NCBI GenBank assembly: GCA_900753405.1
Contig: CAADYZ010000012.1
Coordinates: 1 to 64,000, forward strand
Direction: 5' to 3'
Source: Campylobacteraceae bacterium
GTDB taxonomy: Bacteria; Campylobacterota; Campylobacteria; Campylobacterales; Campylobacteraceae
DNA: 64,000 bases
The notes under the pieces are model-generated. The model saw nothing but the letters and a program-made list of their open reading frames with translations. It did not search any database and was not told where the DNA came from. Within the stretch, counting starts at the first letter, position 1; the number at the start of each line of letters is the position of its first letter. Positions 1 through 8,991 of the stretch are shown here, one piece after another. A program made the translations under genes and the position numbers.

Positions 1-110
1 AGATATGTCTTTTGCTTCATTGCATTAGACAACTCAGTCGAGCTTGTTTAGATTTGAAAGATTGAGGTTTGAGGTTGGAAGTTTAAGGATTTGTAACTGC
101 TGCAAGATTT

Positions 111-134
111 GCTAAAATCAAATTTGATTTTGAC
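111..134. repeat. Dispersed YCRAATTYGR palindrome, first copy
   Basis: The core TCAAATTTGA is flanked by AAAA on the left and TTTTGAC on the right. This is the first of many copies in the window and lies about 75 bases upstream of the tRNA gene. See the findings for the family as a whole. Confidence 0.8.
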
Positions 135-209
135 ATTTTTTGCGTTAGGTTTTGATCTTAGTCAAACAATTAGGGCGGTTTTATTCTGTAAATGTTTAGC
201 TTATTTTTA

Positions 210-286
210 GGGTCTATAGCTCAGCTGGTTAGAGTGCACCCCTGATAAGGGTGAGGTCGCAAGTTCAAGTCTTGCTAGACCCACCA
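210..286 (+). tRNA. tRNA-Ile (GAT anticodon)
   Basis: A 77-nt cloverleaf. The acceptor stem GGGTCTA pairs with TAGACCC, the D-arm is GCTCAGCTGGTTAGAGT, the anticodon stem CACCC/GGGTG encloses loop CTGATAA with anticodon GAT, and the T-loop is TTCAAGT. The 3' CCA is encoded. In many bacteria tRNA-Ile(GAT) sits inside the rRNA operon. No tRNA-Ala or 23S sequence follows here, so this copy is either free-standing or at the edge of a disrupted rRNA locus; 209 upstream bases are too few to decide. Confidence 0.95.
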
Positions 287-1020
287 TCGAATCTTCTTTA
301 TTTTTTATCATCTTTATTATTTTATCTTCGTTTGTTTGCTTTTGGGGTTTTGTTTTTTGACTGCCTAGTTTTTTCCGTTTAGTCTGCTGAGTTTGTTTTT
401 TTTGTCAAACTTGTGTCCGTAAATTAAGCGGCTAGCACTTGCGCAAGCAAAGTCAAAACCGCGCTTTGACACGCCGCAAAAGTTTGACTAGCACATTTTC
501 TGGCGTTACTAACATTTGGCGGCTAATGCGGCTAAAATTTAAACAACGAGGCGTTTAGCCAAATCGTCATATCTACTTTTACCAAAATGCAAACACTTTT
601 GCGATTATCAATTTGCTTCAAAACGCAAAAGTCGTTTGGCGCAACGCTGCAAAAAAACGCAACAAAGCGCAAAAAGCTGCGGTTTTGCGTGGCGTGCGGC
701 TACAAAAGGCGCCAAGTAAAGAGTTTGCGTAAGCAAAATAATAAGAAAAATAATAAGAGTAGCCGTTGCTGCCTTGCAAAGCAGGTCTGCTTTACAAGGC
801 AGCAACAAGGTCGTGTTAGCCAAAGCACAAAACTTCTTAGACATCACAAACGCCAAGCAATCAAGCCAAGCAAGTTTTTCAAAATGCTAAATTCCTATTT
901 AAAATTTAAATTTCTCACTCAAACACTTTGATTTGCGCTTAAATTCTTAAATTTTTGGCTTTCACTTTTTGCACTTTTGCCTAAAATTCCACGCTCCGCG
1001 TTAAATTTAAGCTTATTTTA
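287..1020. other. Long non-coding stretch
   Basis: About 730 bases between the tRNA and the outer-membrane gene promoter. Short open frames exist on both strands, but none has a Shine-Dalgarno sequence or a recognisable protein; the predicted peptides are Lys/Gln- or Leu/Ala-rich as expected from composition. An imperfect inverted pair, roughly GCCTTGCAAAGCAGG/CTGCTTTACAAGGC, lies near 770-805. I see no RNA gene here. Confidence 0.5.
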
Positions 1021-1023
1021 ATG

Positions 1024-1048
1024 TTGATTTAATGGGGGGGGGTATAAT
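1024..1048 (+). promoter_or_regulatory. Promoter with G9 tract directly upstream of a TATAAT box
   Basis: A run of nine G (1034-1042) is followed immediately by TATAAT (1043-1048), with TTGATT at 1024-1029 as a possible -35 element 13 bases from the -10. The gene start is 133 bases downstream. Poly-G tracts are the classic slipping sequence of Campylobacter. Within a promoter spacer a change in tract length alters -35/-10 spacing or upstream contacts and so switches expression level. This is the only long G tract I see in the window. Confidence 0.6.
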
Positions 1049-1180
1049 ATCAGAATCTAAACTTTTTAGACTTTTTGCCCTTTGAAATTTAAATTTTTGT
1101 CAGTTTTTGGCAAAAATTTTGAATTTCACACGCAAGGCAAGGGGTTTAAAGGGTTTAGAAATTCATCTTAAAGGACTCTT

Positions 1181-1906
1181 ATGAGTATAAACAAATTTGC
1201 TGTGAGCGTTGCTCTGGCTGGGATTTTAGGTGCTAGCAGCGCGCTAGCTGAGACGGATGGTGCTTTTGTGGGCGTGCAGCTTGGATTTGGCGGGGCAAAC
1301 ACCACAAATGAAGTATGTTCGGCAGGTGGCGGAAGGTCTGCTTGCCTAACTGACTCAAAATCCGCAAATGCTTTGCGATATGGCTTTTTGGCTGGATATA
1401 AGCAGTTTTTTACCGAAAACTTTGGCTTGCGCTATTACGGTGTGGTTGATTATGGTGCGGATTTTAAAATCGACAACGCTTTTTATATGGGCGAGATAAT
1501 AAATTTTAGCCCTAAAATCAGTGCGCTGAATTTAGGTGCAAATGTCGATGCTTTGTATAATTTCATCTCAAATGATAACCTTGAATTTGGCGCTTTTGGT
1601 GGGCTTAGCCTAGCGTATGCGAGCTATAAGGCTAAAAATGCTTGATGGATGTAACGCCGATGATGACTATGGCTGATAGTAAGCCTGCTTTTAAGGACTT
1701 TAAATTAAGCGGCTTTGATATGGGTGTCAATGTAGGCGTAAGGGCGCAAATAGCGCAAAAACACGGCGTGGAGCTTTATGGGCGTTGCTTTTATGGAAAA
1801 AACAAAAGAAGAAACGCTATATGAAGAAGCGGGCGGAAAAATGACACAAACCTTTAAGGCTTCGCAGCCTTATCAAGTGGGCTTGCGTTATACTTTTAGC
1901 TTTTAA
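1181..1906 (+). pseudogene. Outer membrane beta-barrel protein, frameshifted
   Basis: An ATG preceded by AAAGGA opens a frame with a signal peptide (cleavage likely after SALA), followed by Gly/aromatic-rich alternating strands typical of 8-stranded Campylobacter/Helicobacter barrel proteins. The frame stops at 1645 after YKAKNA. It resumes in another frame (ADSKPAFKDFKLSGFD...) and shifts again near 1785-1795, ending in ...YQVGLRYTFSF with the terminal aromatic residue used by the BAM machinery. A one-base change in the A5 tract near 1632 and in the T4 near 1789 would restore about 240 residues. The gene is either inactivated or mis-sequenced; its promoter carries a G9 tract. Confidence 0.75.
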
Positions 1907-2120
1907 GCTGAGTGAAACTGAGTGGCTTTTGAGAGCTGAACGGGTTGTCGTTTTAAGTGATGAGCGAAAGTTAAATGAGTGTTTGCGTGGAGTGATGAGC
2001 GAATTTTGCTTTGAAAGCTGGGCAAACACTGAGCTAGCTTTGCTTTTAAACAAAGCAAAACAAACTGACTTCACTTGCCTAAATTTAAGGATTTAGGCAA
2101 GTTAATCTTCTTTTTGAAAT

Positions 2121-2153
2121 AAAGTATCCAAAAGTTTGAATTTTGGATACTTT
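2121..2153. terminator. Perfect 13-bp inverted repeat between convergent genes
   Basis: AAAGTATCCAAAA pairs perfectly with TTTTGGATACTTT across the 7-base loop GTTTGAA. It lies between the rightward outer-membrane gene and the leftward helicase gene. The A/T-rich stem ends provide a U-rich 3' end on both strands, so a bidirectional terminator is the simplest reading. Confidence 0.65.
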
Positions 2154-2280
2154 GGTGCTACCGCAAAAGCTGTTTTGTTTTAGTGTAAAAAGTGGCACAC
2201 ACCTGTGAAATAAAGCGCGATGCTGTATTCATCGGCTGCTTGTATCACTTCATCAACGCGTAGCCGTCACCGCAAACAAG

Positions 2281-5200
2281 TCACCTAAGCCCGACTGCCT
2301 CGCCGTCAATGACAACATTTTTGCAAGCCGCAAGCCTCTCTCTCACCTCACTGGCGTGCGGCTGCATCTCATAAGCGCTTAAAAACAGCTGCAAGTCAAG
2401 CCTGCCCGTGCGTTCAATAAGTGTTTGCATCGCGTCTTCAAGCTCGCTTGCGTTGTCGCTAAACACCGCGCGCTTAAAATATCTCATCGGCAGGTGTCGC
2501 AGCAGATCCTCCGCCTTCACGCCGCTAGGTTTTTTGACGCTTTTGGCGGCGTTTGAGGGCGGTTTTACACTCGGCGTTTGAGCCGCTTTTTCACGCTCCT
2601 TTGCCTCTCCGCGCGCCTCACCAGACTCAACTGATTCGCCCAAACCACTTAACCCACTAGGCTCACAAAGCTCGTCCAAACAACCCGATTCGCCCAAACC
2701 GCCGCTTTCTAGTTCTGGAGTTTGCCTCGCAACGCTTTTTGCAAACCGCCCAGCTTCATACTCCTCTGCCGCCCTCGCAGCCGCCTCCAAAAGCCTTTGC
2801 TGCTCGGCTTTTTTGTTGAAAAACCACTCGCTAGACCAAATTCGGTAAAACCGCCAACCCATCCTCTCCAAAATCTCCTGCCTCAACCTGTCGCGGTCGC
2901 GCGCGTTTTTGCCGCGGTGGTATGTATCCCCGTCACACTCAACCGCAAGGAAGTAGTTGCCGCTTTTTTCATCTCTCAGCCCAAGGTCAATCCTAAACCC
3001 AGCACACCCAATCTGCGTATCCACCTTGTAGCCATTCTGTCTTAAAAACTCGCAAACCTCCATCTCAAACTCGCTATCAAAGCTATCCCCAACGCCCACG
3101 CTCAGCCTCTTTTTCAGTGCGGCGTAGCCGTTTTGGGCGTAGTCGAGATATTCTTTAAGCAGCCGCACGCCAACGGAATTGGTGCGTGAGAGGTCGATCT
3201 CGTTATGGCAAAACGAGGCGACTAGAATGATGTTGATCTTCGCGCGAGTCACCGCGACATTCAGCCGCCGCTCGCCGCCTTGCCTGTTTAGCGGTCCAAA
3301 GTTGTGTAAAAACCGCCCGTTTTCGTCAAAGCCGTAAGCCACGCTGAAAATGATCCTGTCGCGCTCATCGCCCTGTGCGGTCTCTAAGTTTTTCACAAAA
3401 AAACGGCTCTTGCTTCTGTTCCTTGAAGAAAAATTCGCACTCTGGACGCTGCGTTCTTTGCTGTAAAAGTCGCTGTTCGATCAGCTCTTGCTGGGCGATG
3501 CTAAATGCGATCACGCCAAGGCTTTGCTCGGGATGGTTTGCGATGTGCCAGTAGATCAGCTCGACAACCTTTTGCGCCTCTTGCTCGTTTGTTTTGCTTT
3601 TGCGGTTAAAGACGCCGTTGCAGAGGTTAAAATCCACGCCGATGCCTTTTTCGTCCGCAGCAGGCGAAGGAAAAGTGACTAGCAAATTGTCGTAAAAGTT
3701 CTTGTTTGAAAAGGCGATCAAACTCTCAAACCGACTGCGGTAGTGCCATTTTAGCCCGATTTGCGCAAAGCTTGCCACCGCAAGGTCCAAAACCGACTCA
3801 AAGTCACCGACATCCTCCTCTTCCTCCTCGTCCTGCGCGTTTGTGTTAAAAAAAGTTACTAGGCGGTATCTGCTTTGAGTCACCAACGATGATGCACTGC
3901 TTTGCGCGGTAGATCGCCACTACCGCGTCTTGCACGAAGATCTGCGAAGCCTCGTCAAAGATCACCGCGTCAAACTGCGTCTGGCTGTGTAAAAAAGTGC
4001 TGACACTAAGCGGCGACATCAAAAGGCAAGGTTTTATGTCTAAAATCAGCTCGCCAAAATTAGCAAAAAGCTCCCGAATCGCCATCTGCCGCCACTTTTT
4101 CTCCGCCTCTCTTAGCAGCCTAGCGAGTTTTGAGCCTGCTTTGGCGTAGTCTGTGTTTGGGCGGACGCGTGAGAGCGTGGCGGCGATGTTTTGTTTGTTG
4201 AGCTTTAAGTGCAGCTTGTCTTTTTGCGCAAATGTCTCGACCAATTTGTCGTGCGAAAACCTCTCAAACTCGGCTAAAACCTTCACGCGGTTGATGATGT
4301 TAAAGGCTTGTTGTTTTAGCACTGCGCGCGGAAACGCCACGCCAAACTCGCGCGCGTTTGCACCTTGTGCGATCAACTCGTCAAGCATCTTTGTCACGCC
4401 AAGTCTCTCAAACTTCTCCACTAGCGTCCAAAACCGCCTGTATTCGTCTAGTTGCTCGAAATTTTCTAGTAACTCTTCGCAGCGGTTTTTGAGCTTTTGC
4501 GCCTCCTGCGTCACCTCTTTGCAAAAATGCCTGTTGATGAGCGTCACATTTTCTTGCAACTCTTCGCCGAGCGTGGCGGTTTTTAACGCCTTTTGGTTTG
4601 GCGAAAACTCGCCACGAAAGATCTCCTTTAACTCCAAAGTTTTTTCAAGCAGCTCTTCAAACTCGCAAATTTTGTCTAAAATTTTTGCAAACTCAGTGGC
4701 GTTTTGCGAACAACTCGCCCAATTTTGTTTTGTAAAAATCAAATTTGATTTTAACAATTTTACGATTTTGCGCGCGTATGCAACCTCTTCGTCCGAGCCG
4801 ATTTGTCTCCTAAAACTAAGCGCGTTTTGCTTAAAAACTCGCACTTTTGCGTCAAATTCGCCCGCTTTTAGGCACAACTCACACGCCTCTTTAAACCTTA
4901 GCGGAGTGTGAGAGTGTTTGTTTAAGTTTGCGACCAAGTGGTTGTATTTTGCGCTAAAAAACCGCACAAATGGGTTTGAAAACTGCCGCGAGAGCGTGGC
5001 GTGAATGGCTTTTGCGTCCTCTTCAAGCAGATTTTCTTTTAGCGCGTCTGAGAACTCGCCAAGTGCTGCTACAAAGTCAAGCTTTTCTTCAAAACGCTCA
5101 ATCTTGCTCTGCAAAAGGCAGACCTCTTCAAGCAGCGCGCTGTTTAAAACCGCCGAAACTTTGTCGCAATACTCGCTTGTAAGCTGCAAAAATTTTTTGA

Positions 5201-6650
5201 GCCTTGCTTTGCCCGTGTAACTAAAATCCCCCCATTTCAAGCTGTAAAACGGATGCGTTTTGTAGTCGTAACCAAACTTCAAACTCGCCTGCGCATACCG
5301 CTCAAACGCTTCCTCGCACTCTTGCAAAAACTCCTCGCTTTTGCCGCCAAAGTCGCATTGTGTCACCAGCTCAAACGCCCCGCTAGTCCTGCTTAACTCG
5401 TTGTAAATCTCATACAAACTTTTGCCGTAACACTCGTAGTGTCTGTGCAGCTCCTCAGCGTAAGCGTCAAGCAAGCTAAGTGCGTTTTACTTTGCGCGCA
5501 GCTCCACTGCCGTTTTCGAATTTGGCGCGGTGCAAGGCTTGTTTAGGGTCTTGACGATGTCGTCTAAAAGGTCTTTTTTGTTGGCTTTGTGCGAGTGAAG
5601 CGGCAGGGCAAAGTCGGCTAACGCCGCCGCTTTTAGCTTCTCATAAACCACATTCAACGCCGCTTGTTTTTCGCTCACAAAAAGCACCTTTTTGCCTTGA
5701 CTAAGCAGCTCGGCGATGATGTTTGTGATCGTCTGGCTTTTGCCTGTGCCCGGAGGTCCTTGAAGCACAAAGCTCTTGCCCGAGCGCGCAAAAAGCACCG
5801 CCTGCATCTGCGATGAGTCCGCATCCACGACATTATTCAACGCCATCAACGCGCCCCTTTGCTCGACTTTGCTCTCAAAAAAGCTCTGTGGCGACTCTTG
5901 TTTGCCGTCTTCCTCGCCAAGCAGCGACAAGATGTTCTCGCACGCAAGAATTTGCTCGCTATTTTGCATTAAGTCATTATACATATTAATCTTTGCGAAC
6001 GAGAAAATCCCAAGCCGACATTCGCTGCTGACGCTAAAACCGCTTTTTGCGACAACCTCGTTTAGTTTTTGTAAATACTCCTGCAAACCCTCGTCTTCAT
6101 AAGGCGGCAACATGAGGTTAAATTCGGTTTTGAGCTTGTGTTGAAGTGTCGGGTTGAGCGTCACTTCGTCACTAGTCGCCATTATTTTATATTCATCAAA
6201 AATCGACTCCTGCCTAAGCGAGATGCCCACGAGCAAAATCGGTGCTTTTAGTGTCCGCGCTTCGCCCTTGTCGGTGTAGTTTAGAAAACCAAACGCCGCA
6301 AAAAGCACGCCGATGCCCGTCTCGGTCATATAATCCTTCGCCTTCTTTTGCGGCGTTTTTAGGGCGTGAGCTGAGTTGTTGTGTCTGTTAAAAGCTAGAA
6401 TTTTCTTGCCCGTAAGCGGCACAAACGCCTCTAAAAACTCCTCCTTGCTAAGCTCCGTTTCGTAAAAACTGCTGATCGTTTCGTCAAAAATGCTAAACTC
6501 CCGCCCGCGCCTAAAAGCGTCAAAAACCACCTCAGGCAAAGGGTGCAAAAGCTCTGCTGAGGCGGCTTTTAGCTCTTTGAAATGCACCAAGTTGTTTCGT
6601 TTGCTAAGATCAAGGAGTTTTGCGGCAAGTTTGTTTAGTTTTTCGCTCAT
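2281..6650 (-). pseudogene. Large SF1 helicase with C-terminal PD-(D/E)XK nuclease domain (DUF4011-type), broken in three places
   Basis: Read from ATG at 6650 (MSEKLNKLAAKLLDL, AAGG upstream), this would be a protein of about 1,455 residues. Visible parts are an N-terminal DUF4011-like region, Walker A GPPGTGKS near residue 298, a long coiled helical insertion, Walker B VIFDEAS, VGDSKQIPP, the late helicase motif RRLNVAVTRAK, a Vsr/DUF559/MTES-like nuclease (IDLGLRD...AVECDGDTYH) and a helical tail. Three lesions interrupt it: an in-frame TAA after VELRAK (5487-5489), and +1 insertions in two A7 tracts (T7 on the coding strand) at 3848-3854 and 3397-3403. Six-base tracts restore PPSNFFNTNAQ and EPFFVKNLETA. 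Such helicase-nucleases are commonly linked to phage or plasmid defence; that role is inferred. Confidence 0.8.
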
Positions 6651-6671
6651 TTTGCGCCTTTGAAAAGGTGG

Positions 6672-6677
6672 ATTATA
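6672..6677 (-). promoter_or_regulatory. -10 box of the helicase-nuclease gene
   Basis: TATAAT on the minus strand, 22 bases upstream of the ATG at 6650, with the Shine-Dalgarno-like AAAGGCG in between. The promoter appears intact although the gene is broken. Confidence 0.5.
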
Positions 6678-6715
6678 CATTTTGCAAGTTAATTGCGTGC
6701 TTAAATGTTTTTGGC

Positions 6716-6721
6716 TAAAAT
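6716..6721 (+). promoter_or_regulatory. -10 box of the DJ-1 family gene
   Basis: TAAAAT, 42 bases upstream of the ATG at 6763. A dispersed repeat core (CCGAATTTGA) lies between the box and the Shine-Dalgarno sequence AAGGAGAG. Confidence 0.4.
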
Positions 6722-6762
6722 GCGTAAATTGCAAAAACCGAATTTGACTAAGGAGAGAGAGG

Positions 6763-7344
6763 ATGAAGAGGGTTTTGATGCCGCTTGCGGGCGGGTTTGA
6801 GGAGATCGAGTTTGTCACGACTGCGGACATTTTACGCCGTGCGGGCGTGTGCGTGGTGAGCGCGAGTTTGAGCGAGCAGAGGCTAGTTGTCGGCGCACAC
6901 GACATCGCCATTCAAGCCGACACAACGCTTGCCTCTGTGTTTCAAGAAGCGGATTTAGTCGCCAAATTTGACGCCGTCATTTTAGCAGGAGGCAGCGGCG
7001 GGATGATGAATTTAAAGGCTGACACGCGAGTTTTGCGGATTTTAAAGCAGTTTTGCGACAATGGCGTACTAACAGCCGCCATCTGCGCCTCGCCGATCGT
7101 CCTTGACGCAGCGGGCGTGCTGAGTGAGCGGACGAAATTCACCTGCTACCCAAGTTGCGAAGAGGGCTTAAAGGGCGTCTTTTGCGCTGAGGCGGTATGC
7201 GAAAGTGGGAGTGTTTTGACCTCCGCTGGACCTGCTACGGCGGTGCTTTTTGCGCTTAAAATTGTCCAAAAGCTGTGCGGCGAGGGGCGCACAAAGGAGC
7301 TAGAAAGCGAGCTTTTGTTGCCGCTTTTACGCAAAAGCTTGTAA
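6763..7344 (+). CDS. DJ-1/PfpI family protein (ThiJ/YajL-like)
   Basis: 193 residues, the usual length for bacterial DJ-1 proteins. The family fold is visible: N-terminal VLMPLAGGFEEIEFVT with the conserved acidic residue, a Gly-rich ILAGGSGGMMNLKAD segment, and the nucleophile elbow AAICASPIVLDAAG with the reactive Cys. Family members act in protection against oxidative or carbonyl stress, as chaperones or deglycases; which activity applies cannot be read from sequence. The start is fixed by AAGGAGAG about 10 bases upstream. It is divergent from the helicase gene and followed 67 bases later by thioredoxin. Confidence 0.9.
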   Translation: MKRVLMPLAGGFEEIEFVTTADILRRAGVCVVSASLSEQRLVVGAHDIAIQADTTLASVFQEADLVAKFDAVILAGGSGGMMNLKADTRVLRILKQFCDNGVLTAAICASPIVLDAAGVLSERTKFTCYPSCEEGLKGVFCAEAVCESGSVLTSAGPATAVLFALKIVQKLCGEGRTKELESELLLPLLRKSL

Positions 7345-7354
7345 CTTTGTTACA
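7340..7354. promoter_or_regulatory. Palindromic operator upstream of thioredoxin
   Basis: TGTAAC TTT GTTACA, centre 7347. A possible -10 (TAAATT, 7376-7381) starts 29 bases after the centre. The same half-sites and the same spacing occur at 8933 and 11842. This geometry places the operator near -41, the class II activator position of Crp/Fnr proteins. Confidence 0.65.
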
Positions 7355-7411
7355 CAAAAGCGAGGTGGTTTGTGCTAAATTTCTCTCACTTTACACCCAA
7401 AAGGAGAGAAA

Positions 7412-7726
7412 ATGTCTTACATTAAACTAACTGGCGCGAATTTTGACGAATGCGTGAAAGAGGGCGTTTGTTTGGTGGATTTTTACGCGACTTGGTGCGG
7501 TCCGTGCCGCGCGCTTTCGCCTGTGATCGAAGAGCTTGCGGGCGACTTTGCAGGCAGAGCCAAAATCGCCAAAGTGGATGTGGATGAGGAGCGCGAGCTT
7601 GCTAGCAGGTTTGGCGTTGTCAGCATTCCGACTTTGCTCTTTTTCAAAGACGGCAAATTAAAAGAGCAGATCGCAGGCACTCACAGCAAAAACACGCTTA
7701 CAAAAAAGCTAAACGAGCTGCTTTAA
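7412..7726 (+). CDS. trxA: Thioredoxin
   Basis: 104 residues with the canonical active site WCGPCRA near residue 28, the preceding DFYAT strand, and the cis-proline loop VVSIPTLLFF. It reduces disulfides in cytoplasmic proteins with electrons from thioredoxin reductase, which is not encoded here. AAGGAG precedes the ATG. It is transcribed alone. The shared palindromic operator upstream links it to the neighbouring redox/sulfur genes, and a 17-bp repeat-derived hairpin follows. Confidence 0.97.
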   Translation: MSYIKLTGANFDECVKEGVCLVDFYATWCGPCRALSPVIEELAGDFAGRAKIAKVDVDEERELASRFGVVSIPTLLFFKDGKLKEQIAGTHSKNTLTKKLNELL

Positions 7727-7735
7727 ACTTTTGGC

Positions 7736-7781
7736 AAGTCAAATTCGGTTTTTGCAAATTTGTTAAAACCGAATTTGACTT
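7736..7781. terminator. Hairpin built from two inverted repeat copies
   Basis: AAGTCAAATTCGGTTTT (7736-7752) and AAAACCGAATTTGACTT (7765-7781) form a perfect 17-bp stem with a 12-base loop, immediately after trxA. Both arms are members of the dispersed YCRAATTYGR family. The U-rich flanks fit transcription termination. Confidence 0.6.
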
Positions 7782-7838
7782 TGACGATTTGCGTTTTACA
7801 ATTTTCAACGCCTTTCGCCTTGAAATTTACGCAAAGCT

Positions 7839-8282
7839 TTAATTTACCTTGCTAAAAAGCCTTTGAAATTCAAGTTTTATGCAAGAGTTTTCCTCATACA
7901 AAATCCCCGCATTTTCACAAATGGCTTTTGCGTTTTCGTTAAAAAGTCCTAGCTGAACCCACACGCATTTTGGCTTGTTTTTAAGGCGCAAAACCTCATT
8001 TGCCACCGCTTGCAGCGCCTCGCTTTTGCGAAAAACATTTAAAATGTCAATCCCACCGCACTCACTCAAAGCCTCATCACTAAACGCTTCTTGCAAACTC
8101 GCATAAGCCTTACGCCCTAAAATTTCGCCGTTTGCGCGTGGGTAAATAGGGATTACATTAAAGCCTTGCGCGATGAGATAACGCGCCACGACATTGCTCG
8201 CCTTGCTCTCATCTGGGCTAAGCCCCAAAATAGCGATATTTTTCGCCTTTTGCAAAAGCTGCTTTTTCTCAAAATCCTGCAT
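7839..8282 (-). CDS. CoA-binding domain protein (YccU family)
   Basis: 147 residues with the Rossmann-type CoA-binding fold of this family: NIAILGLSPDESKASNVVARYL near the N-terminus, VIPIYPR, the IDILNVFRKSEAL strand, and the closing VWVQLGLFNENA segment. The biochemical role of the family is poorly defined. It begins at 8282, directly against the stop codon of the Crp/Fnr gene, so the two form one operon. The regulator's palindrome upstream may therefore control it too. Confidence 0.85.
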   Translation of the reverse strand: MQDFEKKQLLQKAKNIAILGLSPDESKASNVVARYLIAQGFNVIPIYPRANGEILGRKAYASLQEAFSDEALSECGGIDILNVFRKSEALQAVANEVLRLKNKPKCVWVQLGLFNENAKAICENAGILYEENSCIKLEFQRLFSKVN

Positions 8283-8909
8283 TTACGCCCCTTTGCTTTT
8301 AAGCAAAATCTCTCCGCGCCTTGTGTCGATGAAACCCTCGTTTTTTAGCTCTTTAAGCACCTTTGCTACGGCTTCTCTTGCGCTTCCTATGTTGCTGGCG
8401 ATATTTTCTTGGCTCGTTCGCACCACGCCATTTTGCGCATTTGCGTGCAAAAACTTCAAAATCCGCTCTTTTAGGCTCTTAAACGCCACATCGCCCAGCG
8501 TGTCCAAAGACTGCTTAAAGCGTTTTGACATAAGCAGGGCGTTAAAGCCCATTATGTTTGCGTTGCTCGCGCAAAGTGCTTGATAATCGCTATCTTTAAG
8601 CGTGAAAATCTCGCAATCCTCCATAAATTCAAACATCACTTCATCTTGAATGTGCGCCATAAAACTCGTTGAAAGTATGCAGCACTCGGCATTTGTCATA
8701 TAAAAAATAGTAATTTCCTTGCCATTTTCAGCCACGCTAAAAACCCGCACGCGCCCGCCAAGCACGCGAAAAAAGCCAAGCTCATCAGCGTATTTGCGCT
8801 CATTTTTCTCAAAGCGCACAAAACGCCCCTTTTGCTCTAAAACCGCTAAACTTTTTTCATCGCCTTTAATTTGCTCGTTGATTTTTTTGATAAATTCTAC
8901 CTTTTGCAT
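8283..8909 (-). CDS. Crp/Fnr family transcriptional regulator
   Basis: 208 residues from ATG at 8909 (MQKVEFIKK); the longer frame upstream lacks a ribosome site and runs through the operator. The N-terminal half is a cyclic-nucleotide-type beta-barrel (GRVRVFSVAENGKEITIFYM). The C-terminal half is a winged helix with recognition region ENIASNIGSAREAVAKVLKELKNEG and terminal DTRRGEI. There is no N-terminal Fnr-type Cys cluster, so a [4Fe-4S] oxygen sensor like Fnr is unlikely; a nitrosative or redox sensor resembling NssR/HcpR is possible. A perfect palindrome lies 16 bases upstream of its start, between it and the Fe-S operon. Confidence 0.92.
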   Translation of the reverse strand: MQKVEFIKKINEQIKGDEKSLAVLEQKGRFVRFEKNERKYADELGFFRVLGGRVRVFSVAENGKEITIFYMTNAECCILSTSFMAHIQDEVMFEFMEDCEIFTLKDSDYQALCASNANIMGFNALLMSKRFKQSLDTLGDVAFKSLKERILKFLHANAQNGVVRTSQENIASNIGSAREAVAKVLKELKNEGFIDTRRGEILLKSKGA

Positions 8910-8924
8910 TTTACCCCCATTTTC

Positions 8925-8941
8925 GTGTAACAAAGTTACAC
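8925..8941. promoter_or_regulatory. Perfect 17-bp operator between Crp/Fnr gene and Fe-S operon
   Basis: GTGTAAC AAA GTTACAC is a perfect inverted repeat centred on 8933. For the rightward genes, AATAAT (8962-8967) begins 29 bases after the centre, matching the thioredoxin and flavoprotein promoters. The site is also 16 bases from the regulator's own start codon, a good place for autorepression. Confidence 0.75.
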
Positions 8942-8991
8942 TGCGCCGTTTTTGTTTTTGCAATAATAGCACAAAAATTTAAAGGATAAAA

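Noticed and set aside
1..286. Start of an rRNA operon around the tRNA-Ile
   Set aside because: No 16S or 23S sequence is recognisable on either side within the window.
587..931. Open frames on both strands between the tRNA and the outer-membrane gene
   Set aside because: No ribosome site, no recognisable domain, strongly biased Lys/Gln or Leu/Ala composition, and mutual overlap; treated as non-coding.
2164..2265. Minus-strand fragment reading VDEVIQAADEYSIALYFTG downstream of the helicase gene
   Set aside because: It looks protein-like but has no start, follows a stop codon and ends after under 30 codons. It may be a gene remnant; too short to name.
4153..4911. Long plus-strand frame opposite the helicase gene
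   Set aside because: Ser/Phe/Asn-rich antisense shadow of the real coding strand with no ribosome site or domain.
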